A DNA stretch of 64,000 bases from positions 21,098 through 85,097 of the forward strand of contig JANQEL010000048.1 in NCBI GenBank assembly GCA_028278345.1, written 5' to 3'. Below, in pieces: positions 26,483 through 33,809 of this stretch (within the stretch, counting starts at the first letter, position 1; every line of letters begins with the position of its first letter). The DNA is from Myxococcota bacterium. GTDB taxonomy: Bacteria; Myxococcota_A; UBA9160; UBA4427. The translations under genes and the position numbers were made by a program. The notes below the pieces were generated by a model that was not told the DNA's origin, did no database searches, and saw only the letters and a list, made by a program, of their open reading frames with translations.

Positions 26483-26917
26483 ATGCCCAAGACCTATTGG
26501 CTCGTGAAGTCCGAACCCTTCAAGTATTCGTGGGACGAGTTCGTGAAGGACGGTTGGACCTATTGGGATGGCGTGCGCAACTACGAGGCGCGCAACAACC
26601 TCGCCGCCATGAAGAGGGGTGAACTCGCCCTCTACTACCACTCGAACGAGGGCAAGGAAGTCGTGGGTGTCGCGCGCGTGATCGGCGAGTCCTATCAGGA
26701 CCCGACCACCGACGACGACCGCTGGGTGGTCGTCGATTTCGAACCCGTCGTGGCGTTCGAAGAACCCGTGACCCTCAAGACCATCAAGGGTGACGACGCA
26801 CTTTCGGAGATCTCTCTCATCAAGCGCTCGCGGCTTTCGGTCGTGCCGATCGAGAAGAAGGAATTCGATCGCATCCTGAAACTCGGCAAGACGAAGCTCC
26901 CGAAAGGCGCTGCGTGA
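26483..26917 (+). CDS. EVE domain protein
   Basis: A 144-residue single-domain EVE protein. The N-terminal YWLVKSEPFKYSWDEF and the DGVRNYEARNNL segment are diagnostic. GELALYYHSN and VVGVARVIGESYQDPT follow as the PUA/YTH-like barrel. EVE domains are thought to bind modified bases in DNA or RNA and are often standalone in bacteria, as here. Its stop overlaps the GTG of the following DCC-family gene (GTGA), so the two are translated together. The length is normal for the family. Confidence 0.95.
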   Translation: MPKTYWLVKSEPFKYSWDEFVKDGWTYWDGVRNYEARNNLAAMKRGELALYYHSNEGKEVVGVARVIGESYQDPTTDDDRWVVVDFEPVVAFEEPVTLKTIKGDDALSEISLIKRSRLSVVPIEKKEFDRILKLGKTKLPKGAA

Positions 26918-27270
26918 GCGAAGCCGAACTCATCCTCTGGGACGGCGACTGCGGTTTCTGACGGCGCCTCGCCGCCTGGATCAGGCGGAAGGACGCAGCC
27001 GGGCGCTTCGACCCCCAGCCCTACCAGTCGGTCGCGAGCCCGCCGATGACACCCGAGCTCGCCGCCGCCTGCGCCGACGCCTTCCACGTGCTCTGCACTG
27101 ACGGCCGTACGCTCCGTGCGGGACGCGCCGTGCTCTACGTGTTCGCCGGCCTCGGCTGGCGAAAAACCTCCGCCATCCTCTCGATTCCGCCGCTCATCTG
27201 GCTGGTCGAGATCGGCTACTGGGTCGTCGCCAACAACCGCCCGCTCTTCAATCGCCTGCTTTTTCGCTGA
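26914..27270 (+). CDS. DCC-family (DUF393) thiol-disulfide protein, probable selenoprotein with in-frame TGA
   Basis: A 118-residue protein if the TGA at 26959-26961 is read through. The N-terminus is ILWDGDCGF-TGA-RRLAAW. DCC proteins have the motif DGDCGFC, so TGA falls exactly on the second cysteine codon and predicts a CxxU redox site. After the TGA about 100 codons stay open with the usual third-position GC bias. They carry family features: PYQS, FHVLCTDGRTLRAGRAVL, and a C-terminal VVANNRPLFNRL like the VArnR tail of DCC proteins. The GTG start overlaps the EVE stop. A SECIS-like hairpin sits just after the TGA. A nonsense pseudogene is the main alternative. Confidence 0.75.
26964..26996 (+). 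promoter_or_regulatory. SECIS-like hairpin downstream of in-frame TGA
   Basis: The upper stem, CCGCCTG (26972-26978) and CAGGCGG (26982-26988), pairs perfectly over 7 bp around the loop GAT. A lower stem, 26964-26969 with 26991-26996, adds five pairs (one a wobble) with one mismatch. The loop begins with G, 17 bases after the TGA. Bacterial SECIS elements lie within the coding region just after UGA with a G near the start of the apical loop at about this distance. Function is inferred from form and place. Confidence 0.6.
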
Positions 27271-27308
27271 TTTCGACCGTAAGTCAGCGGCAAAACGGGA
27301 GGTTTTCA

Positions 27309-27374
27309 GCCCAAAATTGGGCAAAGCCTTTCCGCGACGGAAAACTCGTTCCTATATGGAGAACAGGTTTTCCG
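27309..27374 (+). terminator. two hairpins after the DCC gene, possible transcript end
   Basis: GCCC AAAATT GGGC (27309-27322) pairs as a short hairpin. Next, CGGAAAAC (27338-27345) pairs with GTTTTCCG (27367-27374) as an 8-bp stem, with further inner pairing around TATAT. They lie 40-100 bases after the stop of the EVE/DCC pair. No strong T-run follows, so this is a weak terminator call. Confidence 0.4.
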
Positions 27375-27599
27375 GGCATTTGGAAAGAGTTTTCTTGCCC
27401 CGTTGAAACCCGCTCTGACGCCGAATTGATGCCGCTTTCGGGATGGCACGCGTCTTGCTCTAAGGAAGGTCATGAAGGGAGGGAAACAGAGCGGGCAGAG
27501 AGCCAGCCAACTCCCCTCTTCGTTTGTCTGAATCCAAGTCGTAGAGCCAGTGGTTGCTTCCCAGATTGCAACCCGATTGGAGGGTCTGGAAGGTCAAGG

Positions 27600-28251
27600 G
27601 CAGAGCCATCCGAAATAGCAACGCTTCAACGTGTGGTGATCCCGAGCAAGGCTTCGCGAACTTCATGCGAGTGGCACACGCAACGAACGCTTCCCAGACG
27701 TTCACGCGGTGACTGAAGTCCGGAGCCGGACAGGGATGTAGGTGGTAAGTGAAGCGAGCTTCCGTACGAATGGCGTGACATGGATTGTCGAAAGCAGTCG
27801 ACGCAATCCCGCCAGGTATGGAACACGCTGATGACGAATACGCTGCCGATGCACCGAGCTGACCAGCCGCAATTCAAGCCGAAGCAGCACAAGCAGAAGC
27901 AGAAGCGGTCGACGCAGTAGAAGCAGCCATCGCCAACCACCACAGCAAGGGTTCACCCGGAGTGCTCGAAAGACTTCGCGTTCGCTGACTACGCGAAGTG
28001 AGACGGGCACCCGCCGATGAAGGAGATCCGCCGATGTGGGCGGCGGATCGCCAGGCCGAGCCGGAGAGCCAGTCGCAAGACCGGGCCATGACTCGGCGAA
28101 GCCAAGGAAGGGCACGTTGACCAGGGGCGGTGCGATGAGGTCGGAAGGCACCGAACGCTGCCTGGGGAGGACGGTTTCATCATTGCGAGTGCACGACGAA
28201 ACCGTCGTTCATGGATAACGAGGAGTACACACCTCGTGAGCCGTCCTCCCC
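27600..28251 (+). mobile_element. possible decayed group II intron (structured RNA, no intact reverse transcriptase)
   Basis: Several local hairpins line up: GTCCGG/CCGGAC (27718-27731), GAAGC/GCTTC (27751-27762), and GGATTGTCGA...TCGA-CG-CAATCC (27782-27809, 10 bp with a two-base bulge). A short frame at 27831-27920 (29 codons, starting MTNTLPMHRADQ) resembles, from memory, the first residues of some intron-encoded reverse transcriptases, then stops. The segment GTGGTAAGTGAAGC also recalls bacterial group II introns. No reverse transcriptase domain or clear domain V was found, so this could equally be another structured RNA or relic. Confidence 0.35.
28164..28251 (+). ncRNA. multi-branched RNA-like structure with competing stems
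   Basis: An 11-bp perfect outer stem (GGGGAGGACGG 28164-28174 with CCGTCCTCCCC 28241-28251) encloses two inner hairpins: ACGACG/CGTCGT (28193-28208) and ACGAGG/CCTCGT (28218-28237). An alternative 9-bp pairing, GACGGTTTC with GAAACCGTC (in 28170-28206), would break the outer stem and the first inner hairpin. Such mutually exclusive stems are typical of structured or switching RNAs. No known class is recognised. Confidence 0.4.
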
Positions 28252-28505
28252 CCTTCCTTTCCTTTCAAACCCAGACGGATTCAAAGGCCCGGACGAGCAC
28301 GACGTGTGCGCGGGCGCGGCGACTCCTACTCGACGCCACTGCCACAGTCACTTCCATCCGCTCCGCGATCCGCTCAGCTCAACACGCTCGCGGCCCACGC
28401 ACATGTGCAGGGTTCGGTGAAGACGCCCATGGGCTTTAGGGATTTCCACCGAGGCCCGGAGAAAACGCCGGGCGCGGCCGTGGGGGGAATATCCCGGCAG
28501 ACGCG

Positions 28506-28517
28506 AACACCGGTGTT
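28506..28517. promoter_or_regulatory. 12-bp perfect palindrome upstream of beta-propeller gene
   Basis: AACACCGGTGTT is self-complementary over 12 bases, about 100 bases before the start of the downstream gene. This has the size and symmetry of a dimeric repressor site. No second copy or regulator gene was noticed. Confidence 0.3.
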
Positions 28518-28615
28518 GTTCACGCCGTCGAAACCTGCCGATACGGCGAGGGGACGATCCTGTAGAGTCCGCCGCCCCGAATTTCCCTGCTGAATCGCTC
28601 GCGGAGAGAGAATCC

Positions 28616-29830
28616 ATGCACGACACCAGAGCACGCCGAACCCGGTCGATCCGACGCCCTGCCCCGGCCTTCTCTTCTTTCGTCTATCTGGTAGTCGCAT
28701 GGCTCGGCGGCACCGCGCCAGACGTGGCTCTCGCCTCGGATGCCCTCTCGGGAAAGCCCTCCGAAGGCCTCGTCTTCTCGGTGCAGAGCGGCGACGAAGG
28801 ACAGGGCCTCGATCTGTGGCGCGCGCGCATCTCGGACGGCGCTCTGCAACGCCTGTCGATCACGGACGAACTCGACGAACGCTGGCCACGCTGGTCGCAA
28901 GAGGCAGGGCTGATCGCCTTCCTGCAACGCAACCTCACGGGTTTGATGAGCAGCACCATCATGCTGCTCGATCCCGAATCCGGAGAGCGCCGCAACGTAC
29001 GAGCCAACCCCGACCTGTCCCAGCGCTCCCACGCCTGGTCTCCCGATGGGAGATTCGTCGCTCACACCTTCCGCGTGCCGCCCACCAGCGCCAAGGAGAA
29101 GACCAACGCCGGAACCGCGGTGGTCGACATCGCGAAGGGCGAACGCGAGATCGTTTCCGAATCGGAAGAAGTCGGCTACCGCATGCAGAGTCTCGCCTAC
29201 GCGCACGATGGCACCCGCATCGTCGGCCACGGGCGCAACCCGACGCTTTCGACCGACGACAAGATGTGGTTGCTCACCCCGGGAAAGAGACCGAAGGCCG
29301 TTCCGGGCATTCCGCGCGGCGTCTACGACTCCCCGACCTTCACCCCCGACAACAAGGCGATCCTCTTCGACTACCGACAGGTTCGGGGAAATCCGCGCGA
29401 TCTCATGCGCATCGAGTTGGGCCCGGGCAAACGCGCGAAGCGCATCGCGAGCACTGCGCGTTCCGACGATCACTCGGCGGTGGTCTCCCCCGCGCGCAAC
29501 GAGATGGTGATCGTGACCGACATCGTGGGCAACGACAATCTCGCGCTCGTCGATCTCGAGACCGGCAAGAAGAAGTACCTCACGAAAGACCTCGTACGCG
29601 TCGCGACGAGCCCCGTGTGGTCGCCTGATGGCGAACGCATCGCCTACGTCTCGATCCCGAACCGGCTCCACGAGAAGTCGGAGAAGAAGTTCGACCAGTA
29701 CCGGGTGCACGTGATCGATCGCACGGGCAAGCAGCTCTTCGAGGCCACGGGCACGATGCCGAGCTTCATGCCGCCGTGGAAGGGCAACCAGCCGGTCGCA
29801 TCCTTCGCGAAGTCGGAAGGCCAGAAGTAG
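28616..29830 (+). CDS. exported TolB-like beta-propeller protein
   Basis: A 404-residue protein with an N-terminal signal or anchor (about residues 18-40, cleavage plausible after VALASD). The rest is made of TolB/WD40-like blades, seen as repeats of the W-S-x-D/E-G-x-x-I/V-A type: WPRWSQEAGLIAFLQ, SHAWSPDGRFVAHTF, TFTPDNKAILFDY and TSPVWSPDGERIAYVS. Such proteins usually act in the periplasm as scaffolds. No Tol or Pal gene is nearby, so it is not called tolB. It stands alone on the plus strand, convergent with the thiolase-like gene. Confidence 0.85.
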   Translation: MHDTRARRTRSIRRPAPAFSSFVYLVVAWLGGTAPDVALASDALSGKPSEGLVFSVQSGDEGQGLDLWRARISDGALQRLSITDELDERWPRWSQEAGLIAFLQRNLTGLMSSTIMLLDPESGERRNVRANPDLSQRSHAWSPDGRFVAHTFRVPPTSAKEKTNAGTAVVDIAKGEREIVSESEEVGYRMQSLAYAHDGTRIVGHGRNPTLSTDDKMWLLTPGKRPKAVPGIPRGVYDSPTFTPDNKAILFDYRQVRGNPRDLMRIELGPGKRAKRIASTARSDDHSAVVSPARNEMVIVTDIVGNDNLALVDLETGKKKYLTKDLVRVATSPVWSPDGERIAYVSIPNRLHEKSEKKFDQYRVHVIDRTGKQLFEATGTMPSFMPPWKGNQPVASFAKSEGQK

Positions 29831-29840
29831 GTCGAGGGGG

Positions 29841-31334
29841 CTAGCTCGCCGTGAGGATGTTCACCGTCCCGCGGCCGGTGTCTTCGCCCACGCTGACCTT
29901 CACGCTTCGCCCCACCCACTCCTCGCGTTGCATGGCGGCGAGGAGTTCGGGATCGATCGCGTTCGCGTAGCAGCGCGCGCCATTCGGCAGATCGCAGATC
30001 GCCAGGGCGCGCACCGGCCCTTCGCGATTCCAAAGCACGCTGTAGGCCGCGATCGTGGCCGGCCCGTTCGCCTGGGACTCGATCTCTCGCACCCCGTCGG
30101 CGTCGACCCGCGCCTGGGCGGCCGCTTCGTCGGGCAGCTCGAACGCACCCGGCGTGGCGGAGTAGATGCCGTAGACGTGCTTCTCCATGTGCATGCCGAC
30201 ACCGCTCACCATGCCGACATCTTCGGGGCGCTCGCGCAGTCGCTCGACCATCGTTGCGATCGAGTGGGTGACGTAGCCATTGCCCGGTCCGCCGAAGAAG
30301 GGGAGCCCCCCGGTCACCGTGAGCGGTCGCGTATCGTCCGCGCTCAGGCCCAGGGCGTCGAGGGCAAAGTTCACGCTGCTCGCGAAGCAGCTGTAGAGAT
30401 CGAAGTGGGTGATGCCGTCGATGTCGATCCCCGCGCAGCGCATCGCCTCCCGCGATGCCTCCTCCATACCGCGCGAGCGCCACAGATCGTGGCGTGCCGC
30501 GATCCAGGCGGGGTCGTTCGCCGAGCAGAACCCGCGCAGGGTGACGCGACGATCCTTCGGTATTCCCAGCGCATCCGCCTTGCCATGGCTCGTGAGCAGC
30601 AGGGCCGCCCCCATGTCGACGTCCATGATCGCCACCATGTTCTTCGTATAGGGGTCGGAGATCATGCGGTTGCGCGGCGTCACCTCGATGAGTTCGCGCG
30701 TGGTGTGGGCGATCGGGAACCAGGACCTCTCGTTGTTCGCCGCGACCCCGGTGAGCCGCGCCAGGAGCTCGCCGTCGCGCTGGCGGTTCTCCTGGGGGGT
30801 GAGGCCGAGGTGGGCGCGCCGCGCCACGTCGAAGATCGCGAAGCTGAGATACGCCTGGAAGATGTCGTGGGCGACCTCGGTGGGATGCAGATCCATCTTC
30901 ACCCGACTGTGCGGGTGGCCCTCCATCGGATGGCTCCAGGCGGGCTTGCTGCCGCGCTTGCGCATGCGCTTCGCGGTGGCGAGGACTTCGGCGCTCACGA
31001 CCAGCGCCATCTCGCGGCGGCCTTCGAAGATGTCGCGCGCGGCCGTGTTCACCATGCGCTGGGGCGTCGTACCGCTGATGCCCGAGTAGGCGCGATCGCC
31101 GTCCTTCAGCTCCAGGAGCTTGGCCAAGCGCGCCGGCGGGTCGTCGTACTGCCAGGCCATCGGATAGACGACCTGAAGCGAATCGACGGCGTCGAGTACC
31201 TCGCGGCCGCCACTGTCGCGCGCGGCCTCGCGCGCCATGGCGGCCCACACCTGAAGGGGTTCGGGGGCGTCTCCGTCGGCCTCGCGCCAGGTCTTCTGTG
31301 CAACGCCCACGATGCACGGCGTGTTCGGATTCAT
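29841..31334 (-). CDS. thiolase-like protein (TLP1 type) with C-terminal extra domain
   Basis: A 497-residue thiolase-fold protein. It is longer than a normal thiolase because of a beta-rich C-terminal segment (about 415-497), as in thiolase-like protein type 1. The fold is recognisable from IVGVAQKTWREAD, the ARDIFEGRREMALVVSAE helix-strand and FGGPGNGYVTHSIA. The usual nucleophile segment CGSG reads YSGISGTTPQRM, with no cysteine, so classical thiolysis is doubtful. It follows the enoyl-CoA hydratase gene with a TGATG junction, implying coupled translation and a role in CoA-thioester metabolism. ATG 31349 is an alternative start. Confidence 0.82.
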   Translation of the reverse strand: MNPNTPCIVGVAQKTWREADGDAPEPLQVWAAMAREAARDSGGREVLDAVDSLQVVYPMAWQYDDPPARLAKLLELKDGDRAYSGISGTTPQRMVNTAARDIFEGRREMALVVSAEVLATAKRMRKRGSKPAWSHPMEGHPHSRVKMDLHPTEVAHDIFQAYLSFAIFDVARRAHLGLTPQENRQRDGELLARLTGVAANNERSWFPIAHTTRELIEVTPRNRMISDPYTKNMVAIMDVDMGAALLLTSHGKADALGIPKDRRVTLRGFCSANDPAWIAARHDLWRSRGMEEASREAMRCAGIDIDGITHFDLYSCFASSVNFALDALGLSADDTRPLTVTGGLPFFGGPGNGYVTHSIATMVERLRERPEDVGMVSGVGMHMEKHVYGIYSATPGAFELPDEAAAQARVDADGVREIESQANGPATIAAYSVLWNREGPVRALAICDLPNGARCYANAIDPELLAAMQREEWVGRSVKVSVGEDTGRGTVNILTAS

Positions 31335-32143
31335 CAGCGGGCCTGCCATTTCGGTTCGCGCTTCTCGGCGAACGCCTTGGGTCCTTCCTTCGCGTCTTCG
31401 GTCTGGAAGACCTTGCTCGCGATCTTGCTCTCGAGCTTGAGCGCCTCGTCGTATTCGAGGGCGAGTCCGCGCAACACGCTCTCCTTCGTCGCCTGCACGG
31501 CGAGCGGCGCGTTCGCGCTGATGCGATCCGCCCACTCGAAGGCGCGATCCATCAACTGCTCTTCGGCCACGATTTCGTTCAAGAGCCCCAGTTCGAGGGC
31601 ACGCTCGGCCGGGAAGCGTTCGGCCGTGAGCAGGAACTCCATCGCAGCGGGAAAGGGAAGCTGGCGCGGCAGGCGCACTGTCGTGCCCCCGCCGGCGAAC
31701 AAGCCGCGCTTCGGCTCCATCACCCCGAAGCTCGCGTTGGGAGTGGCGATGCGGATGTCGACTCCGCCGAGCATCTCCATGCCGCCGGCCACGCACGGCC
31801 CGTTCACCGCGGCGATGATCGGCTTGTAGAGCTTCGTTCCGCGCAACACCGCGTGAAGGCTATCGCTGAGGCGACAGCCGTCGATCTCGTCGACGCCACC
31901 GGCGGCGATCTCCTTCTGGAGCTTCGTCACCTGGGGAATGAAGGTCTTGAGATCGGCGCCGCTCATGAAGTTGCGGTCGACGCCGGTCACCACGGCGACC
32001 CACAACTCGTCGTCTTCGTCGAAGCGCCGCCACGCCGCCGCGAGATCGCGGAAGTGGATCATGTCGAGGGCGTTCTTCGTCTCGGGCCGATCGATCGTGA
32101 TCAACGCCGTATGACGATGCTCGGTCGCGAAGTGGATGGGCAT
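31334..32143 (-). CDS. enoyl-CoA hydratase/isomerase family protein (crotonase)
   Basis: A 269-residue crotonase. It opens with LITIDRPETKNALD, has the oxyanion hole segment NFMSGADLKTFIP, and a second signature AAVNGPCVAGGMEMLGGVDIRIA through FGVMEPKRGLFAGGG with the catalytic Glu. The C-terminal helices (AFAEKREPKW) are typical. The start at 32143 follows GAGGAGATC. Crotonases hydrate or isomerise enoyl-CoA. It is paired with the thiolase-like gene downstream in a TGATG junction, suggesting a fatty or branched acid degradation step. Whether it is a hydratase or isomerase cannot be settled. Confidence 0.93.
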   Translation of the reverse strand: MPIHFATEHRHTALITIDRPETKNALDMIHFRDLAAAWRRFDEDDELWVAVVTGVDRNFMSGADLKTFIPQVTKLQKEIAAGGVDEIDGCRLSDSLHAVLRGTKLYKPIIAAVNGPCVAGGMEMLGGVDIRIATPNASFGVMEPKRGLFAGGGTTVRLPRQLPFPAAMEFLLTAERFPAERALELGLLNEIVAEEQLMDRAFEWADRISANAPLAVQATKESVLRGLALEYDEALKLESKIASKVFQTEDAKEGPKAFAEKREPKWQAR

Positions 32144-32217
32144 GCTCTCGGGATCTCCTCGAAGCGCGAAGCTTAGGAGATTTCGGGAGCGGCCAGAGAA
32201 TCGCGAGCTTGCGCCAG

Positions 32218-33561
32218 CTACCGCCAGCTGAAGGCGTTCAAGCGATCGAAGGTGTCGCGCAGCTTGTCGAGGCTCTCGCCGAAGTTCAGCGGGATCGCGT
32301 TCACCGGAACGCCATCGCGCTTCGCCGCGGCCGCCAGCGCCGCGCCGCCGAGGCGGACGATCCGCAGATCGCCGAAGGGCGTACCCGTGCCGCAGTTCAC
32401 CACGAAGGCCACCGCGAGCCCGCGATCGGGATCCGCCCAGGCCCCCGAGCCGCCGAAACCGAAGTGCCCGAAAGCGCGCCGCGGAATGCCGCGCGAGGTG
32501 GGCGCCGCGTGGTATCCGAGCCGCCAGGCCATGTCGAAGGGCAGCACCTTCAGGGCCTCCGTGCGCTCCTGCCGCTCGATCGCACGCTCGAAGGTCGACT
32601 TCGACATCAGTCGCACCCCGTCGAGTTCGCCGCCCATCGCCAGGCAGCCGTACATGCGGGCGAGGGATCGCGCGGTGAAGAGCCCGTTGGCGGCGGGGAT
32701 GGCCGCCCGCAGGGTCTCGGGAGAATCGAATTCGAAGCCGGCGATGCCGCGCGGGACGAGAGCCTCGAGCAGGCTCTTCACATCCAGGTCGATCCCGATC
32801 CCGCCCAGCCGTTGCGTGAGCCATTCGGACGAGGAATCGCCGAGGTTCTCGACCCACTTCGGAACCTGCGCTCCCGGCCCGTACCGCTGCAACAGCAGAC
32901 TCGGGCGCGACCAGACCAGCTCGGCCGCCCGGTGGATCTCGCTTTCCGGCGCCCCGATGAACATGCCGTCGAGCTCGAGGGGCTCGGCGATCTCGCGCTG
33001 CACGAGGTCGGGAAAGCGCTCCCCGGTCACGCGCTGCAGGATCTCGCCCACCAGGTAGCCGTACGTGAGACCGTGATAGCCCGTGCGCGTGCCCGGCTCG
33101 TGGCTCGGCTCGGCGCGCTCGATGGCGTCGATCATGTAGTCCCAATCGCGCATGCGCGAGGCGTCGTCGACCATCTGGCGGATGTGGTAGAGGCCCGACT
33201 GGTGGGTCAGCACCTGGCGAACGGTGATGTCTTCCTTGCCGTGCTGGGCGAACTCGGGCCAGTACTCGGCCACCAGCGCGTCGTAATCGATCAACCCGCG
33301 GTCGGCCATGATGTGCACGAGGGTGCTCGCCACGCCCTTGGTGGTCGAAAAGCTGGGCGCCATCGTGTCTTCGCGCCAGGCGGTGCGGCCCCGGTCGAGG
33401 GAGCCTCCCCAGAGATCGACCACGCACTCGCCGTGGTGATAGACCGCGAAGGCGGCACCCCCGGCCTGGCGTTCGAGGATGCCCTCGAGGACATCCGCGA
33501 CCCGCTGGAAATCGGGGTGGAGTCGCCCTTCGAGTTGGATCTTGCGGCTGCTCCGGCGCAT
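32218..33561 (-). CDS. serine hydrolase of the beta-lactamase (class C/EstB) family
   Basis: A 447-residue protein with the serine beta-lactamase/DD-peptidase fold. The SxxK motif is SFSTTK (near residue 69), the Tyr motif is TYGYLVGE, and the third box reads HFGFGGSG where class C lactamases have KTG. This pattern is common in EstB-like carboxylesterases. No signal peptide is visible after the chosen start, so it should be cytoplasmic. Start 33561 follows GGGAGG; upstream in-frame ATGs would add an 81-residue tail without domain content. It likely hydrolyses an ester or lactone, and antibiotic resistance is not implied. Confidence 0.9.
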   Translation of the reverse strand: MRRSSRKIQLEGRLHPDFQRVADVLEGILERQAGGAAFAVYHHGECVVDLWGGSLDRGRTAWREDTMAPSFSTTKGVASTLVHIMADRGLIDYDALVAEYWPEFAQHGKEDITVRQVLTHQSGLYHIRQMVDDASRMRDWDYMIDAIERAEPSHEPGTRTGYHGLTYGYLVGEILQRVTGERFPDLVQREIAEPLELDGMFIGAPESEIHRAAELVWSRPSLLLQRYGPGAQVPKWVENLGDSSSEWLTQRLGGIGIDLDVKSLLEALVPRGIAGFEFDSPETLRAAIPAANGLFTARSLARMYGCLAMGGELDGVRLMSKSTFERAIERQERTEALKVLPFDMAWRLGYHAAPTSRGIPRRAFGHFGFGGSGAWADPDRGLAVAFVVNCGTGTPFGDLRIVRLGGAALAAAAKRDGVPVNAIPLNFGESLDKLRDTFDRLNAFSWR

Positions 33562-33809
33562 GAGCCTGCCTCCCGTCCGGTCTCTTCGTTGGATCGACGC
33601 AACGCGTCGAAGACTCGAGAGCGAAGACGGTAGCGCGAGACCGGGCGGAAAAGGGCCCAGACGCCAATTTGGACGAATTTCTCGCGACATTTGGAGCGGT
33701 CCGCTTTGACGCGCCACGGCAAGCGGCCCCGGGTTCGCAATAGCGAAGCAACTCCGGGCAGATGGACGCTCTTCCGGTAGGGTGTCGCGGCTCTGGAGGC
33801 GCACAAAGC

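Larger units (their letters stand above)
27271..28615. other. 1.35-kb non-coding, hairpin-rich tract
   Basis: No frame here shows codon bias or a recognisable protein, and the base composition is less GC-rich than in the flanking genes. The tract contains many short inverted repeats, described separately, and a purine-rich stretch with repeated AAGCAG/AGCAGA units near 27884-27925. The left end (27300-27400) probably closes the EVE/DCC transcript. The right end (about 28500-28610) should hold the promoter of the beta-propeller gene. Confidence 0.65.

Noticed and set aside
26959-26961. TGA in the DCC gene as a simple nonsense mutation (pseudogene)
   Set aside because: The stop falls exactly on the redox cysteine codon, the rest of the frame is intact and biased, and a SECIS-like hairpin follows. 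Kept as the main alternative, but less likely.
27884-27925. Repeated AAGCAG units as a CRISPR or tandem repeat array
   Set aside because: Units are only about 6 bases with no spacers. A short purine-rich low-complexity stretch.
27702-28151. Minus-strand 149-codon open frame in the non-coding tract
   Set aside because: No codon bias, no ribosome site, low-complexity leucine/arginine run, and it covers the hairpin-rich segment. Probably the complement of a structured RNA.
28616-29830. Assigning the beta-propeller as TolB
   Set aside because: No tolQRA or pal gene in the neighbourhood and the N-terminal TolB domain is not evident.
32218-33561. Calling the serine hydrolase a beta-lactamase resistance gene
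   Set aside because: No signal peptide and no KTG box (HFGFGG instead). The pattern fits EstB-like esterases.
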